Shown here: one piece after another, positions 12,547 through 32,032 of the stretch
Layout of the letters: each line of letters opens with the position of its first letter
Numbering within the stretch: position 1 is the first letter of the stretch
Origin: Ceratotherium simum simum
Taxonomy: Eukaryota > Chordata > Mammalia > Perissodactyla > Rhinocerotidae
Reading direction: 5' to 3'
DNA length: 64,000 nucleotides
Assembly: GCF_000283155.1 (NCBI RefSeq)
Contig: NW_004454160.1
Coordinates: 9,254,157 to 9,318,156, forward strand
Program-made: the position numbers and the translations under genes
Notes under the pieces: model-generated
What the model saw: only the letters and a program-made list of their open reading frames with translations
Databases searched by the model: none
Told to the model about the DNA's origin: nothing

Positions 12547-12669
12547 AGAGAACGTCGTGCCTTCTTTTCCATCAACTTCGCCTCGAATTTTTTTTTTTTA
12601 TCGCGAGAAGAGGCAGAGAGCGCTGAGAACCTGTTGCCGGAGGGCGGCAGCCGGAAAGCAGAATAGAAT

Positions 12670-12679
12670 TCTCGCGAGA
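12670..12679. promoter_or_regulatory. CGCG element TCTCGCGAGA, copy 2
   Basis: A second perfect copy of the palindrome, 133 bp from the first and 125 bp upstream of the WDR77 start codon, so each gene has a copy on its own side of the promoter. Confidence 0.75.
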
Positions 12680-12726
12680 TGTCGAGAGGCTAGCCTGTCG
12701 AGAGAGGCGGAGGCCCGGAGGGGTAC

Positions 12727-12732
12727 CACGTG
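12727..12732. promoter_or_regulatory. E-box CACGTG
   Basis: A palindromic E-box of the USF/MYC type, 72 bp upstream of the WDR77 ATG, probably in its 5' UTR or just upstream of it. Only the motif supports it. Confidence 0.45.
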
Positions 12733-12803
12733 GGGATTGCTACCGGATCTGAGTCTCCGGCGGGTGTCCAGTTTGGGTCTAGGCTGGAGTTGGAGCCGTG
12801 GAC

Positions 12804-20664
<7,861 letters not shown>

Positions 20665-20915
20665 ATTGGATTTAAGACAAAAAACATATCTCCCATGAGT
20701 GTCCCCCTGCTGTGCCCCTGCTCTCTCAGTTTGTGAGACACACAGGAGCCTTATACAGTATGTTGATAGACCAGATCTGTGCAGTTAATAGGCATTGTCT
20801 GAGGGAGGCTGGATTCTGGGGTTCTGTAGTGATAGGGAAGAAAAACTTTCTTGAAAATGGATATGTATGTGTGTCTGAGTATGTGTATACATATGTAGTT
20901 TTTAGTGGCGGGGGG

Positions 20916-20921
20916 AATAAA
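20916..20921 (+). terminator. WDR77: Poly(A) signal AATAAA, alternative proximal WDR77 site
   Basis: A canonical hexamer about 250 bases after the WDR77 stop codon. No strong GT-rich element follows closely, so it is the weaker candidate. Confidence 0.35.
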
Positions 20922-21592
20922 AAATCCATCCCACATCTTTCCTAAGTCCCTTCCCCCCCAAAAAAAGTTCAGAAAAGGGTTTTATGCTTCCCATGTATCT
21001 GTGCTTGAGGAATTGGCCATGTCTGGATGAAGTATGGGTTGTGGGTATCCCTGGATTCTTGGAAGCTGCTCATATACTACTCGTAGAGATAGGAGCAATG
21101 TTACTTTTTTATAGAGCTTAATTCACCTTTATCGTGGGCGATGCTTCCATTTATAAAAATCCAGCCCAGCTCACCTTGAGGAAGAGCCAGGATGCTCTTA
21201 CTACAGTTTTGCACATCTCCTTGCCTTTGACCTGAATCAGGAATCCACTTCCTGGCTGAATAAAAAGTTTGGCTAGTGCCTGTGTAATGCCCGTTCCCTC
21301 CCTCCCGCCCATGGAGTTGTGTATGTGAGATGAATGTTTTTCTGTCACAGATACCGTAGAAAAAAGTTTGGGGATGATGGAGAGCTTAAAGGCATTTCAG
21401 TTAAGTTAGAAAACTGACAGAGACCTAACAGAGAAATGTCTGCCACTTTTCCCATCCAAAAACAGCCTGAGGCCTGACCTCTCCTGCCTCTGGGCCCCTT
21501 TCTCTGGATATGGGAAATCTGAATACTCTTTTTGTGGACTCTGAAGATTTTAAAATGCAGCATCGGAGAGAGAATCAAATACTGGTTGGTGA

Positions 21593-21598
21593 AATAAA
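21593..21598 (+). terminator. WDR77: Poly(A) signal AATAAA, probable main WDR77 3' end
   Basis: A canonical hexamer followed about 30 bases later by a GT-rich stretch (GAAGTGTGTGTG), the usual downstream element. This pairing makes it the better of the two candidate signals. Confidence 0.65.
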
Positions 21599-22065
21599 AA
21601 GTTTAGGCTTTGTTGGCCTGTCTTTTGAAGTGTGTGTGTTATATGCAGTTAGACATCTTTCACCTGTGTGAGTTATCTGGGTATCAATTTTATAGCCCAT
21701 TATTTTTTTGGTGCTTCCCCAGCTCCCCAAAGTAGCTAGTTGGAACTTAAGGTAAACATTTGGTTATTCGGGTTGGTGGACTGGCTACTGCTGGTTAGAA
21801 GTCATACATCAATTACTGATTGTACTGGAACTAAATACAATCAATTATGTACAAGCTTTGCAAGATTAGTTGAGCTACAGTCACGTTATGAAACTGGGCA
21901 TTTTGAAGGAATATGGACAAAATATTTGTAAGTAAAGCTTCCAGTCTTCACCCTTGCCAAGCATGAGCTCTGTTCTTGCAGTTACTCTCAAGTATAAACA
22001 TGGGAATTTGTAATCATATGACCTACTGGGTTTGGGAGTGAGGTAGCAATAAAGCCTTCACTGTT

Positions 22066-22400
22066 GGCGGCCGGCCTGGTGGCTTAGCGGTTAAGTGCGT
22101 GCGTTGCACTACTGGCGGCCTGGGTTCGGATCCGGGCGCAAACCGACGCACCGCTTGTCCGGCCATGCTGCAGCGGAGTCCCATATACAGCAACTAGAAG
22201 GATGTGCAACTGTGACATACAGCTATCTACTAGGGCTTTGGAGAGAAAAAGTTAAAATAAAAAAGGATTGGCAATAGATGTTAGCTCAGGGCCGGTCTTC
22301 CTCAGCAAAAAGTGGGAGATTGGCATGGATGTTAGCTCCGGGTTGATCTTCCTCACAAAAATAAATAAAAACAAAACAAAACATAGGATTAAAAAAAAAA
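22066..22400 (+). mobile_element. ERE SINE, copy 8
   Basis: A sense copy of the long subfamily with the CAGCAACTAGAAGG body segment and a poly(A) tail, flanked by AAAGCCTTCACTGTT at 22051-22065 and 22401-22415. Confidence 0.93.
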
Positions 22401-24889
22401 AAAGCCTTCACTGTTTTTACTATAACTTCTTGGGAGGTAATTGGGTGGGTGGGTAGAGCCACTGAAGTTCTTCCCAGAGGTAAAAGGTTAAAATTTGTGA
22501 TCACCTGGAGAAGGTAAGGAAGGGCGTAAGGTGGGTAGGACTTAAATTTGCACAGCTGAATTCGTCATGGACTGAAGAATGGTGGAGAGAAAACTCAGTG
22601 GAAGAGGTCAGAATCCAAGAAAATGTATGTTAGTGTCGAAGTGGTTAAAATGACATCAAAGAAGGAAAAAATAGTTTTTGAAGAACCACATATTAATGTA
22701 AAAAGTGTTAGTTTGGATTCAAATAGATCTGTGCTGGTTAGAGTAAGTCACCTGTATTAATGATTGCTACCAAGATATTTGCAAACCTAATCAAAATCAC
22801 AGTAGGAATGATCATCACAATTTTGGTTGAATGTGTATGTTACAGTGAGCAAAAAGATAGTTCAAAATAGAAAGCGACCTCAAAATAATCAGAAATGTAG
22901 TATCACGTAGGGTTATTCACTAGGTTCTTGAAAATAGTTTCAGTAGAGTGAGCAGGGACTTGCTGATGACAACAATGGGCTCATTTTATTTTTGTTTGAA
23001 ACCATACAAGTATTTATCTTGTATTTAATTTCACTGGTTCAAATGCCTAAACACTGGGGTAAATCGGTTTCCCTATCTTCATTTTTACTCTGAAGTCCAC
23101 TATCATGGCCCAATGTGTTCTACTGCTGATCTCCGGTCCACCAGCGTATAGGAGGCTCACCCCTTGGGTAGTGCTTGGAACTGCAACAAACACCGAAGAG
23201 GGCTCAAGTATAGTTTCAGGTGGCACCAGACATTGGGCTGATTCCCAAGTATCTCTCCTATCCCATAGGACAGTAGGAGGCTGGTTCTTTAATAAACAGC
23301 TGTACAGGCATTACCTGTGGATTCATGATCACATTACAGCAGCAAAATCACTCAAGCTCTGACTGCTCTGGGTTTCCAGCCGTGTTCTGAGCAGCATGTT
23401 AGAAAGGGCAGGAAATTGGAGAGGTGCCCGGGGAGGGGTGCAGGAGAGGTCGTACTTTATTTTTTAATCATTCAGCTTCGGAGGGCCCCAAAACTTTCTT
23501 GCCATGTCTAGACCTAAAAGTAAAGCGCTCTGGTTTTTATTTTATTATTTTTTTTAGGGCTTTGGTTTTTAAAAAGATTCTTGTTGTATTTGGACCGCAT
23601 GAGTAATGTGCCTTTCATATACTTTGTATTTCGGTAGTTGCTTGACTTAACTTTGTATCTACAAACTAAAAGAATAAAAAAAAAGATTTATTCCAAAATA
23701 TACTCAATAAGCGTTTCTTTCAGTAAGACACACTAAATATTTTTATGTGTTCTGGGGAAGCTTTAGGGCGTTTATGGAGGGCCCACCTACGTGGAAGAAG
23801 CTGAGAGCATTCGTATCCAATCACCATTTGTAGTGTTTCTTACTGCCAATCTGTGGGTCACACTGGACACGCATTAGAATTACGCATTAGAATTACTTGT
23901 GCAGGAAACTGATTTTGTTTGGAAAAAGGGTAAGCAAGCTCTAGTCTCAATTTTGAGTTAATTAAAATTTCTTAAGAACAGCAGCAGCCTTTATAGCACA
24001 GTTTTGGAAAAGTAAATAAGCAGACCACTTTTGGACACCCAACACATTTTCTTGTTGAGTTCTCCATCAAAAATGGGCAATTATGGAGATTTTAATCTTC
24101 ATTACATGGTCACAGGACTAGTACAATCCAGAGAGACTGAGGGAAGTGCAAAGATTAGGAGAAGAGGGGTTCACTCTTGTTTTAAGTTATAGACACAACA
24201 CACAATCCGTAATCCTACAATCTCCTTTTATCATCTGGCATAAGGTTTAATGTAATCCTGAACTTATTCTGGAAACTCTCCTTGTCTGGTAAATGATATT
24301 CTGTATCTTCAATATGTAAAAGGTCATAAAAATTCAAAAGAATGGTAAATAAAGAGTTTAATCCCCAAACAATATCCTTTAACTTCCTGGTGGGAGCCCA
24401 GCCAGAGCTCGGTTGAAAGTTTCTTCAGTGAGTGTAGATGTATTTCACCTGTCGCCAGGATGTTTGGTGTCAGTTTCTGATCAAGCATTTCACTTCAGGA
24501 GGCACCATATTATAAACATTAGGAACTTCAGTTTCAAACTGAAACTTTCTACTCTAGTAGTAACCCTTATCTGGGATCTCAAGCTGAAAGTCATGAAGCT
24601 TGTTTGGATCAGAAAAAGCACTTTACATGTACAAGTCCAACTAGCTTCAAGTTCTACCGTCTCTTTAACAAGCAACTTGGCTCTCACAGAAACCCTCTGA
24701 GCAGAGTTAGAAACTGGCTGAGGTATGGGGCCCTTTATGACCATTATCTAACTTCAGTTTGGTGGCAGAGTTAGCATTGATGCTACCTTTAACCTAGACA
24801 CCTGGAGACAGGTGACAGAGGCTCTGTGCCCAATACTGTTCCTGGGCCCGTGGTGGCAGACTCCTCATGGAAAGACCAACTCATATTTT

Positions 24890-25530
24890 TTAAGTGTGTG
24901 GTTTTTTAAATTATGGTAACATATAATATAAAATTTACCATTTTAACCATTTTTGTGTGTGTGTGTGTGTGTGAGGAAGATCAACCCTGAGCTAACATCC
25001 ATGCCAAGCCTCCTCTTTTTGCTGAGGAAGACCAGCCCTGAGCTAACATCCATTGCCAACTCTCCTCCTTTTTTTCCCTTTTTCTCCCCAAGGCCCCAGT
25101 AGATAGTTGTATGTCACAGTTGCACATCCTTCTAGTTGCTGTATGTGGGAGGCCACCTCAGCATGGCCAGACAAGCAGTGCGTTGGTGTGCACCTGGGAT
25201 CAGAACCAGAGCTGCCAGTAGCGGAGCGCGCGCACTTAACGGCTAAGCCATGGGGCCGGCCACCCATTTTAACCATTTTTAAGTGTCAAATTCAGTGGCA
25301 TTAAATACATTCACATTGTTGTGCAACCATCACCACTATCCATCATCCCAAACTGAAACTTTGTACCCATTAAACAATAACTCCTCTCTTCCCCCCCGGA
25401 CCCTCACAACCACCATTCTACTTTCTATCTCTATGAATTTGACTATTCTAGGTACCTGATATGAATGGAATCATACAATATTTGTCCTATGTGTCTGATT
25501 TATCATTTGATTTTATAAGGTGTTGACTTA
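24890..25530. mobile_element. L1M-type LINE fragment split by an ERE
   Basis: Sequence of the kind AAATTTACCATTTTAACC ... TTCAGTGGCATTAAATACAT ... GAATCATACAATATTTGTCC. The same stretch recurs at 43060 and 53395. Orientation was not determined. Confidence 0.7.
24955..25263 (-). mobile_element. ERE SINE, copy 9
   Basis: An antisense copy inserted into an L1 fragment. The 17-bp duplication CCATTTTAACCATTTTT is at 24938-24954 and 25264-25280. The 3' end includes a GT microsatellite (24955-24972). Confidence 0.93.
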
Positions 25531-25759
25531 TTCCTCGAAGTGTAGTCTGTAGACCAGAAGCATTGGCATCATCTGGAACTTGTTAGTAATGCAGAACGTT
25601 CATACCTACTAAATCAGAATTTATATTTTCACAAGCTTCCCTGGTGACTTGTGCATGTTAAAGTTTGAGACGCACTGGCTTCCATGACCTGTTGAGAACT
25701 CTAGATGGGTCAGCAACCAGGCAGAAAAATCATCAGTCATTCACCACTGAGCAGATGTG

Positions 25760-26225
25760 GCGGATCAGAAGCTTTCAGGCATTGTGGTGTTGGGGAGTGA
25801 GCAAGACAAACATGGTTATTTCTGCCTTCATCAGTTTAGTCTAGAGAGAGAGACAGGATGGAATTGGTGTTTAAGTGCTAACCAAAAGATATAAAGATTG
25901 CTAGAAAACAGAGGGATAATGACCAGTCATGAAGAAGTGGCAAATCTTCCCCGATGAAGTAACGTTTAGATTGAGTCCTAAAGGTTGAATATGGGTTAGT
26001 TGACAGTTGGTGCTGGGGAAGAATTCCAGATAGAAGTGACAGTGTGAAAGTCCTGCTGTGGAAGGAGCTTCGAGCATCCTAGAAAAGGAGGTCACTTCAA
26101 CTAGAGGTAAAGGGGGTGAAGGAGTAAAACAAGATGAGGCAATGGCAGATGGGTGGTGGGTGCTGTGAGCCACCGTAAGGATCTCAAACAGGGAGGTAAT
26201 GTGTTAGATGGGCTTTTGAAATAGG
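25760..26225 (-). mobile_element. L2 LINE fragment, antisense
   Basis: Complement of the L2 3' part (GAAGTAACGTTTAGATTGAG, then GGAAGAATTCCAGATAGAAG), heavily diverged. Confidence 0.65.
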
Positions 26226-27229
26226 TTGCATTGCTGTGGTTGGGAGGGGAGACTATGGAAGCTTAAAGGGGTCTGGTTTTCTTTCTTTGTCCCTAGGCCA
26301 CTAGGGTATAGGCAGCTGAACTGGGCTTGGCCATTGGGACCCTCCCATCTGGGACATAAATCTGGAGGCAGTGGTGCAAAGATTCAAAGAATGAGTAGCT
26401 GGCTATGATAAGTGATAGTAGCCCAGTGGCAGCAGCCCCAGTCCCAGCAGTGGAACTTCTTAGCCATACATCTCATGGCAGGCCTCTGGCAGTGCCTTTT
26501 ATAAATAGTCTTTCTTGGATCCTGCCTGTGCTTTAAGACTGATTCTATAACATTCCCATTGCTTCTGAGTTGCCTGGCAGTCTTTCCACTGAATTCCTGT
26601 TTTGGTTAAGTTAGCCAGAGTTGGTTTCTATTGTTTGCAACCCTAGCACCCTGACAGTTACTGTCTTGGTTAATGGGGAACATCCTGCAGGGCCTATGAG
26701 GTTGGGAGTGAAGTAGTAGCCGTTGTGAAAGTTATGGGATTATTTCTGCGAGGTCCTCACTGTCATCTGGAATAGCAGCCCCTTCTTCATTGGTTTCTGT
26801 GAAGAGTTTTTTTCTTTCTCGTTCTGACCCTGCTTTGCTCACTCCAACCCCCCTAGAGTCTCTCTGGGCCCCATCCACTCTGATCTGCTACCAGGTTAGG
26901 AAGCTCCTCATTACCATATATTTAAATAATAGTGGAGCAGGTACAGTTGGTTGCCTAATAACTGTTCTCCTTCCTTCCTTCATCTTTACTATAGGAATTT
27001 GATTTTGTTCAGGTATCCGATGGCCATGTTCTTTAGGGTAGAGAAAAAAGATAGAAAGAACTTGGGTCTTGGATGATGGTGTTCAGCACCTGAATTAAGC
27101 AACGCTGGAAGAATCCTCTTCTGGATTTCTTTTAATGTGAGTTAATAAGTTTTCATTTTGGTTACATCACTTCTAGTTGAGTTTTCTCTTGCACCTAACA
27201 AATGAAAATAGTTAATAATGTATTACATT

Positions 27230-27400
27230 TTTAATATTTAATATTTAATATTACCCTTTAAACACTCTACTAAAGCATTACTTTTAATCCTCAGAAAAAT
27301 CTGAAAGGTGATTATTACTATTTTAATATTATAGATAGGAAAACAGGATCATGAAGATTAAGCAACATAATCCAACATTATATGATCTATCAGTCAGAGT
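27230..27400 (-). mobile_element. MIR-like SINE fragment
   Basis: TTTTAATCCTCAGAAAAATC and ATAGATAGGAAAACAGGATC are consistent with the complement of a diverged MIR. Confidence 0.5.
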
Positions 27401-28344
27401 TCTAAGGAACACAGATGATAGACTCAAATTAAGATAATTTGAGGAAGTTTTATTTACAAAAGGACTAATTACAAAGGTTTGAGAGTGGTGTAGGGGAACT
27501 ACAGCGCTGGTGCAGGAACCCAGGGCTAGCAACTGTGGAGCTGTTACGGGGAGAGGTTACCTGAAACCAGAGGAAGAGATAGTCATGACGAACAGTCTTC
27601 CTTGAGAGGAGCACTGACCTTTGACGGAGGGAAATAGTCACCTTGCTATGACCTCACAGGGAGTGATCAGGGGAATAAATACTCTGATCTCACTGTCCTC
27701 CCTCTCTCTACTCTTCTGTCAGGCTGAACCCAGCTGAGCTGTTGGAGGTAGTCCAAACAGATTAACTTCCGGGGCAGAGAGCAAGATGGAGAAGGATGGG
27801 GAGGTAGAGGGACAATTGGAAAACATCTGTTCCAGTCCACGCTTTGTGCCCCTTAGTGTCCTCTCTTGTCCTTAATACAGGTAAAAATTCATGTCCTAAA
27901 TACAAGAGATATCCAAAATCCCATCAGCTATTTATCATCATTGGGCCATGTCCATTTGTTCATACTTTCACCTAAATAATTAACCCTCATTAGTGCCCTC
28001 ATATAATGTAGCAGGAGGAAAATGCGAAAATAAAAACAAATAATATAACATATAGCTGCTACAGTCCCCACTTCTGTGACTGGACATGAGGCCAGTTGCC
28101 TGTCTCGAAGCCTGGGTGTGCTCACCCCTATGGCTCTGCTCTTCCTCAGCATATTTATTCCAAAGAAAGACCATTTAATTGTTGATTCTGCAGTTGCAAA
28201 GATAAATCAATCATGTATCCTCACTAAAAGAGCTCACTTTGTGATAGATTAAACAGTTAAATCTGGTTATAAGGTGTTATAACTAGAAACATGTTGTCAG
28301 CCTTGTGATGGAATGGAAACAGCAACAACAAAAGCAACTCTGCT

Positions 28345-28570
28345 TAAACCAGGGTTTCTCATGCTTGGTACTGTTAATGATGAATACTGGCTTATTCTTT
28401 GTTCTGGGGCTGTCTTGTGTATTGTAAGATGTTTAACAGCATCCCTGGCTTCTACCTACTAGGTACCAGTAGTTTCCCCTCCTCCATTGTGACAACCAAA
28501 AATGTCTCTAGACATTGCCACATGTCCTATGCGGGACAAAATTTTGCCTAATTGAGAACAACCGGCTTAA
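28345..28570. mobile_element. MER5A-like DNA transposon remnant (hAT-Charlie)
   Basis: A second MER5A in the WDR77-OVGP1 interval, in the same orientation as the one at 9.7 kb and sharing CAACCAAAAATGTCTCTAGA with it. Confidence 0.85.
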
Positions 28571-28589
28571 AAGGAAAAGAAAGGGGCCA

Positions 28590-28830
28590 TTGTATGGATG
28601 TGCAATAATATATTTAACTATCTCTGAATGATGTTCATTTAGTCAGTTACGATTTTTGTTTTGTTTTTTGCTGTTACAAATAAAACTGCAATGGTCATAC
28701 TTTCTTTGTATACTTAGGCAAATATATGTGCATGGCAAATTTCCAAAAGTGAAATGGCTGAGTTACAGGATACATGTGTTCAGGATTGTGATGTTCTCAA
28801 AATGACCTCTAAAGAGATTGAAAAAATAGT
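28590..28830. mobile_element. L1-like fragment
   Basis: Diverged sequence with TGCTGTTACAAATAAAACTG and AAGTGAAATGGCTGAGTTAC, similar to the region of old L1s seen at 53900. Confidence 0.55.
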
Positions 28831-31419
28831 ACTATCTTTACTACTTTATTAAAATATTATTTTTTGAATTGCCTCAATTTTTTAACTTAATATCTATGAA
28901 ATAATGGGTTTTTTGGATAATACACATTTTCTAATACAGACTAAAATAAACACGTAAATATTAAAATTAAAAAAAATCCTCATGCACAACCAAAAACCAT
29001 CTTTTGTATCAAATATTGGGAAACACTGCTCTAGTCTATCCCCTCTATTTTAAAGATGTTAAGGCTCTTTCAAGTTTACACTGATCTGTAGTCAACACTC
29101 TTTGGTTTCTTACATTGTTCAACCCACTGATTTTTTTCAGGTCATACTTCTCCAATCATCCACATGAATATTACAAAAGATTTGGTCAAATGCTTTGTTA
29201 AAACCAAAGTACTTCACGTCTGTGACTTTGCCTTCATCTAGTTGAGTGTTGTAAAATATGGAAGGGGTTGCACTGCTATAGGAATATCTTTGGTAAGCCA
29301 AGTAAAAGACATTTGTAAATGTCTTCTCTCATTTCATGAGAACAGGCTAAGCACGAGGGAGGAGTATTTTCTAAGTATCCAGGTGGGTGTGTAAAAATAA
29401 AAAGCAATGGTTGTATTTTTTGGCAGCAAGAACTCAAGGAGAATGATTGATAGCAACCAGAGCGACATGGCACACTGATTTTCAACATGACCCTCATTCA
29501 GCATTTTGCTATTAATCATCTACTCTACACAGAGAGTCAGAGTGGCCAACTCTTTGGCACAGTCAACCCTGAATGAAGCAGAGGTCATTCCTGGGCATCC
29601 ATTGTTATATCTTAGCATTCTTCTCAGCATCATCAATCACTTTTGAAGTATGGAACAGTTAGGTCTGAGATCTTGCCTTGCCCACTGCAGCAGAATAGGA
29701 GCTCAGAGGACTGACCCAGGTGCAGATGAGGGAGGTTCAGACCGATACGCAAATTTGGCTCTGTGATGGGTACAGCATTAATAGCTAGTGCCCCTGGGAG
29801 GAGTCTGGGTGGATGGGAACCCAGTCCTAGTGGGAAATCTCAGTGATGTGAAATCTGGGGGGCAGGAGCTGGGGTGAGTGGAGGCTCAGGAGTAGAGAGA
29901 GGCAGGCATTCCACCTCAAGGAGGTCTTAAAGGACAGCCAGTAAGGCCTGGGAGCCTGGCAAAACTGAGATAGGACCCAGGCCCTAGGAACCAACTGCAG
30001 TGCCTACAGTTTACAGAATAGGAAGAGAAATCAAAGCAGAGACCCAGGAACAAGAATTAGGGCACATGGGCTAGGAATTTGGAAACAAGTGAGTGCATGG
30101 TCGTTAGAGTTAGAAACCACACTAGGGGTAACCTAACCAATGGTGCAAGTTGTTGCCAAGCCTGATCCAGTGCTGCTTTCAGGAGCCTAAATTATCTCTT
30201 GATTCAGGTTAATATTACCCCAAGGAATGGAGGGTGGCCTTGACTATGCACGTGGGACTCCAGTGGTGGTGCAGAGCAGGAATAGGATCTCAAGTCTGTT
30301 TGCCAACAAAACTCGTTTTCCCCGCTGCATCCATCCAAGAGAGGCAAGAGAGAGACACGCACATACACTACCTCTTGGGGATATGATCAATCTGTTCACT
30401 AGAATAGAAGCTCCTTGAGAGCAGAAACTGTGTCTTGATCACCATTGTATCTAGAGTGCATAGCAGGGCCTAGCACATGCTCAATGAATATTTGGTGAAT
30501 ACATACAGGAAGGCAAAGATGGATGAACAAATGTAGGCATGCTCTCAGTTGGGTGGGATATTCCATCAGGCATTTCCAGAGTTTCAGTGAAATATCCTTG
30601 CCCTAAACATTCTATACCATTTATCATTTTTATTCCATGATAGCCAAGCAACTTGCTGATTAAAAAAATAGAATTTCCTGGTTTCTTTAAACTGGAAGTG
30701 AAGTGAATTCAACCAGTAGTCACTGTTATTTCCCTGTGTCATTTATTATATTGACATCTGGTTAGTACCTTGGTGACATGTGGACTAGGTGAGCAGTGTC
30801 AGTCTCTCAGAGGATGGGCATATTGGATACACTGAGAACATCTGATTTCTAGTCCTCCATGATTGAAATTCAGACTCTGAAATATGGGACTTACTCATGG
30901 TCTGAGATCTTCTGTAGCAGAGAAGGAAAATTGACGGATCATAAAAGCATCTGGCTACAGACCTATTTTGTTTATCTTTCACATCGTTGTTGCTGTATTT
31001 TCAAAAATTTGGCTCTAGGGTGTCCAGAGTTGTATTCATTAGCTTCATGACACAGTCTCACCATTGGCTCATATACTGATTCAAACATTGTTGCCTCATA
31101 TAAAAATTCAGATTTTTGTCTTCTGTTGAGAAATCAAACATTAAGTCTATCTCACTGCGTGGCAACCAGGAGTGGCTACTCAGAGTGCTGTCTCTGTTCA
31201 TACCAGTCTCTGCTGTCTCCTGACCTAGAGGCTTCATGTTAGTTGATGTGCGTCATTGGGCTTGAACTGTTATTATTCTAACAAAGTGGAAAGTGAGCTA
31301 TTTTACTGCATCCATTTCACCTATTTACATTACCTGCCTGGTGAGTGTCAGCATTTGAGTTTGAGAACCTTCCTCTGCTAGGCAACTCTTTTGGAATCCC
31401 TAATAAAATCTACCATCCC

Positions 31420-31670
31420 CTGAGCCTTTATTATATGCAAAGCACTGGACTAACAACTTTTCACACATTATCTCTTTAATTCCTGTAAAACCCTGTGAGG
31501 TACGTATGAACTCTTATCTCCATTTTACAAGTGTAGAAACTGAAGCTCAAAGAGCTAAGCAACTTGCCTAAGATTGTAAAACTTCTAACTGGTGACACTG
31601 AGATTCAAAGGTTGGCCTGCCTGAGTCCAAAGCTGATGCTTTTAAACTTTGTATTACCCTGCTTCCCGAA
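31420..31670 (-). mobile_element. MIR SINE upstream of the OVGP1 promoter
   Basis: AGCCTTTATTATATGCAAAG, CCATTTTACAAGTGTAGAAA and AGCAACTTGCCTAAGATTG give a clear complement MIR ending about 220 bp before the estrogen-type element. Confidence 0.85.
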
Positions 31671-31889
31671 CCAGTAATCTTATAACGATAGAATTACTGC
31701 TGCCATTCTGTGTTTCTTCCCCACACGCAGTCCATGTGGGGCTGAGAATCAGGAAGAGGGGCTAAGCACTGCCCTGCCCTCGCCTTGGCCGTGGCGGACG
31801 CTCAGTCCACGCCAGTGTCAGACAGTTTTGTTGTTCTGTCGGCTCTGAGAGCCGTAGCTGTGCTGCAGAGGGAGGACAGCAGGTGCAGG

Positions 31890-31902
31890 GGTCACTGTGA
31901 CT
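31890..31902. promoter_or_regulatory. Near-consensus estrogen response element upstream of OVGP1
   Basis: GGTCACTGTGACT fits GGTCAnnnTGACC at nine of the ten specified bases; only the last base differs. It sits 85 bp upstream of the TATA box. OVGP1 is known to be estrogen-induced in the oviduct, and imperfect EREs have been described in its promoter in other mammals. Function here is inferred. Confidence 0.65.
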
Positions 31903-31986
31903 CTGGGGCAGCAGCTCATTCATCACTGTCCCTGCTTTTGTGTGTGTGTGGCCCGGCTGTCCCAGGGCTATCCCTGGGGAGGCTCA

Positions 31987-31992
31987 TATAAA
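31987..31992 (+). promoter_or_regulatory. OVGP1: TATA box of OVGP1
   Basis: TATAAA 41 bp upstream of the OVGP1 ATG, in the context CATATAAAGG. This predicts transcription start around 32015-32022 and a very short 5' UTR, as expected for a tissue-specific secreted-protein gene. Confidence 0.8.
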
Positions 31993-32032
31993 GGGACTTG
32001 AGCTCTAGCCTCGTAGCTTTCAGACCTCTGAG

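Larger units (their letters stand above)
12446..12803. promoter_or_regulatory. Bidirectional promoter between ATP5PB and WDR77
   Basis: The 358 bp between the divergent ATGs of ATP5PB (minus) and WDR77 (plus) must hold both 5' UTRs and the core promoters. The stretch is GC- and CpG-rich with no convincing TATA box, as is usual for a housekeeping promoter. It contains two perfect TCTCGCGAGA palindromes, a near copy at 12599-12608 (TATCGCGAGA), a CACGTG E-box and a YY1-like AAGATGG at 12519-12525. Transcription start points cannot be fixed from sequence alone. Confidence 0.85.
20665..21615 (+). other. WDR77: WDR77 3' untranslated region
   Basis: Sequence after the TAG stop with no coding potential. 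It ends near the AATAAA at 21593-21598. An earlier AATAAA at 20916-20921 could give a shorter transcript. The end point is estimated as about 15-20 bases past the distal signal. Confidence 0.6.
21620..31885. other. Intergenic region between WDR77 and OVGP1
   Basis: About 10 kb without a recognisable gene. It holds an ERE (22066-22400), L1 pieces split by another ERE (24890-25530), an antisense L2 (25760-26225), MIR copies, a MER5A (28345-28570) and a further L1-like piece (28590-28830). The stretch 27380-27800 looks like an old interspersed repeat I could not name. In 22420-24880, 26230-27230 and 28980-31420 I see nothing beyond an L2 3' tail at 30400-30500. Short open frames show no family resemblance. 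Confidence 0.7.

Noticed and set aside
12165..12626. 153-codon open frame across the shared promoter
   Set aside because: It lies in a CpG island over ATP5PB exon 1 and the promoter, and has no family resemblance. Open frames are expected by chance in GC-rich DNA.
12798..12803. GTG-GAC as an upstream start for WDR77
   Set aside because: The ATG at 12804 gives the known N-terminus and length. A GTG start has no support in this gene.
22066..22160. tRNA-like sequence with A- and B-box features at ERE heads
   Set aside because: The EREs derive from a tRNA but lack a foldable tRNA body. They are SINEs, not tRNA genes.
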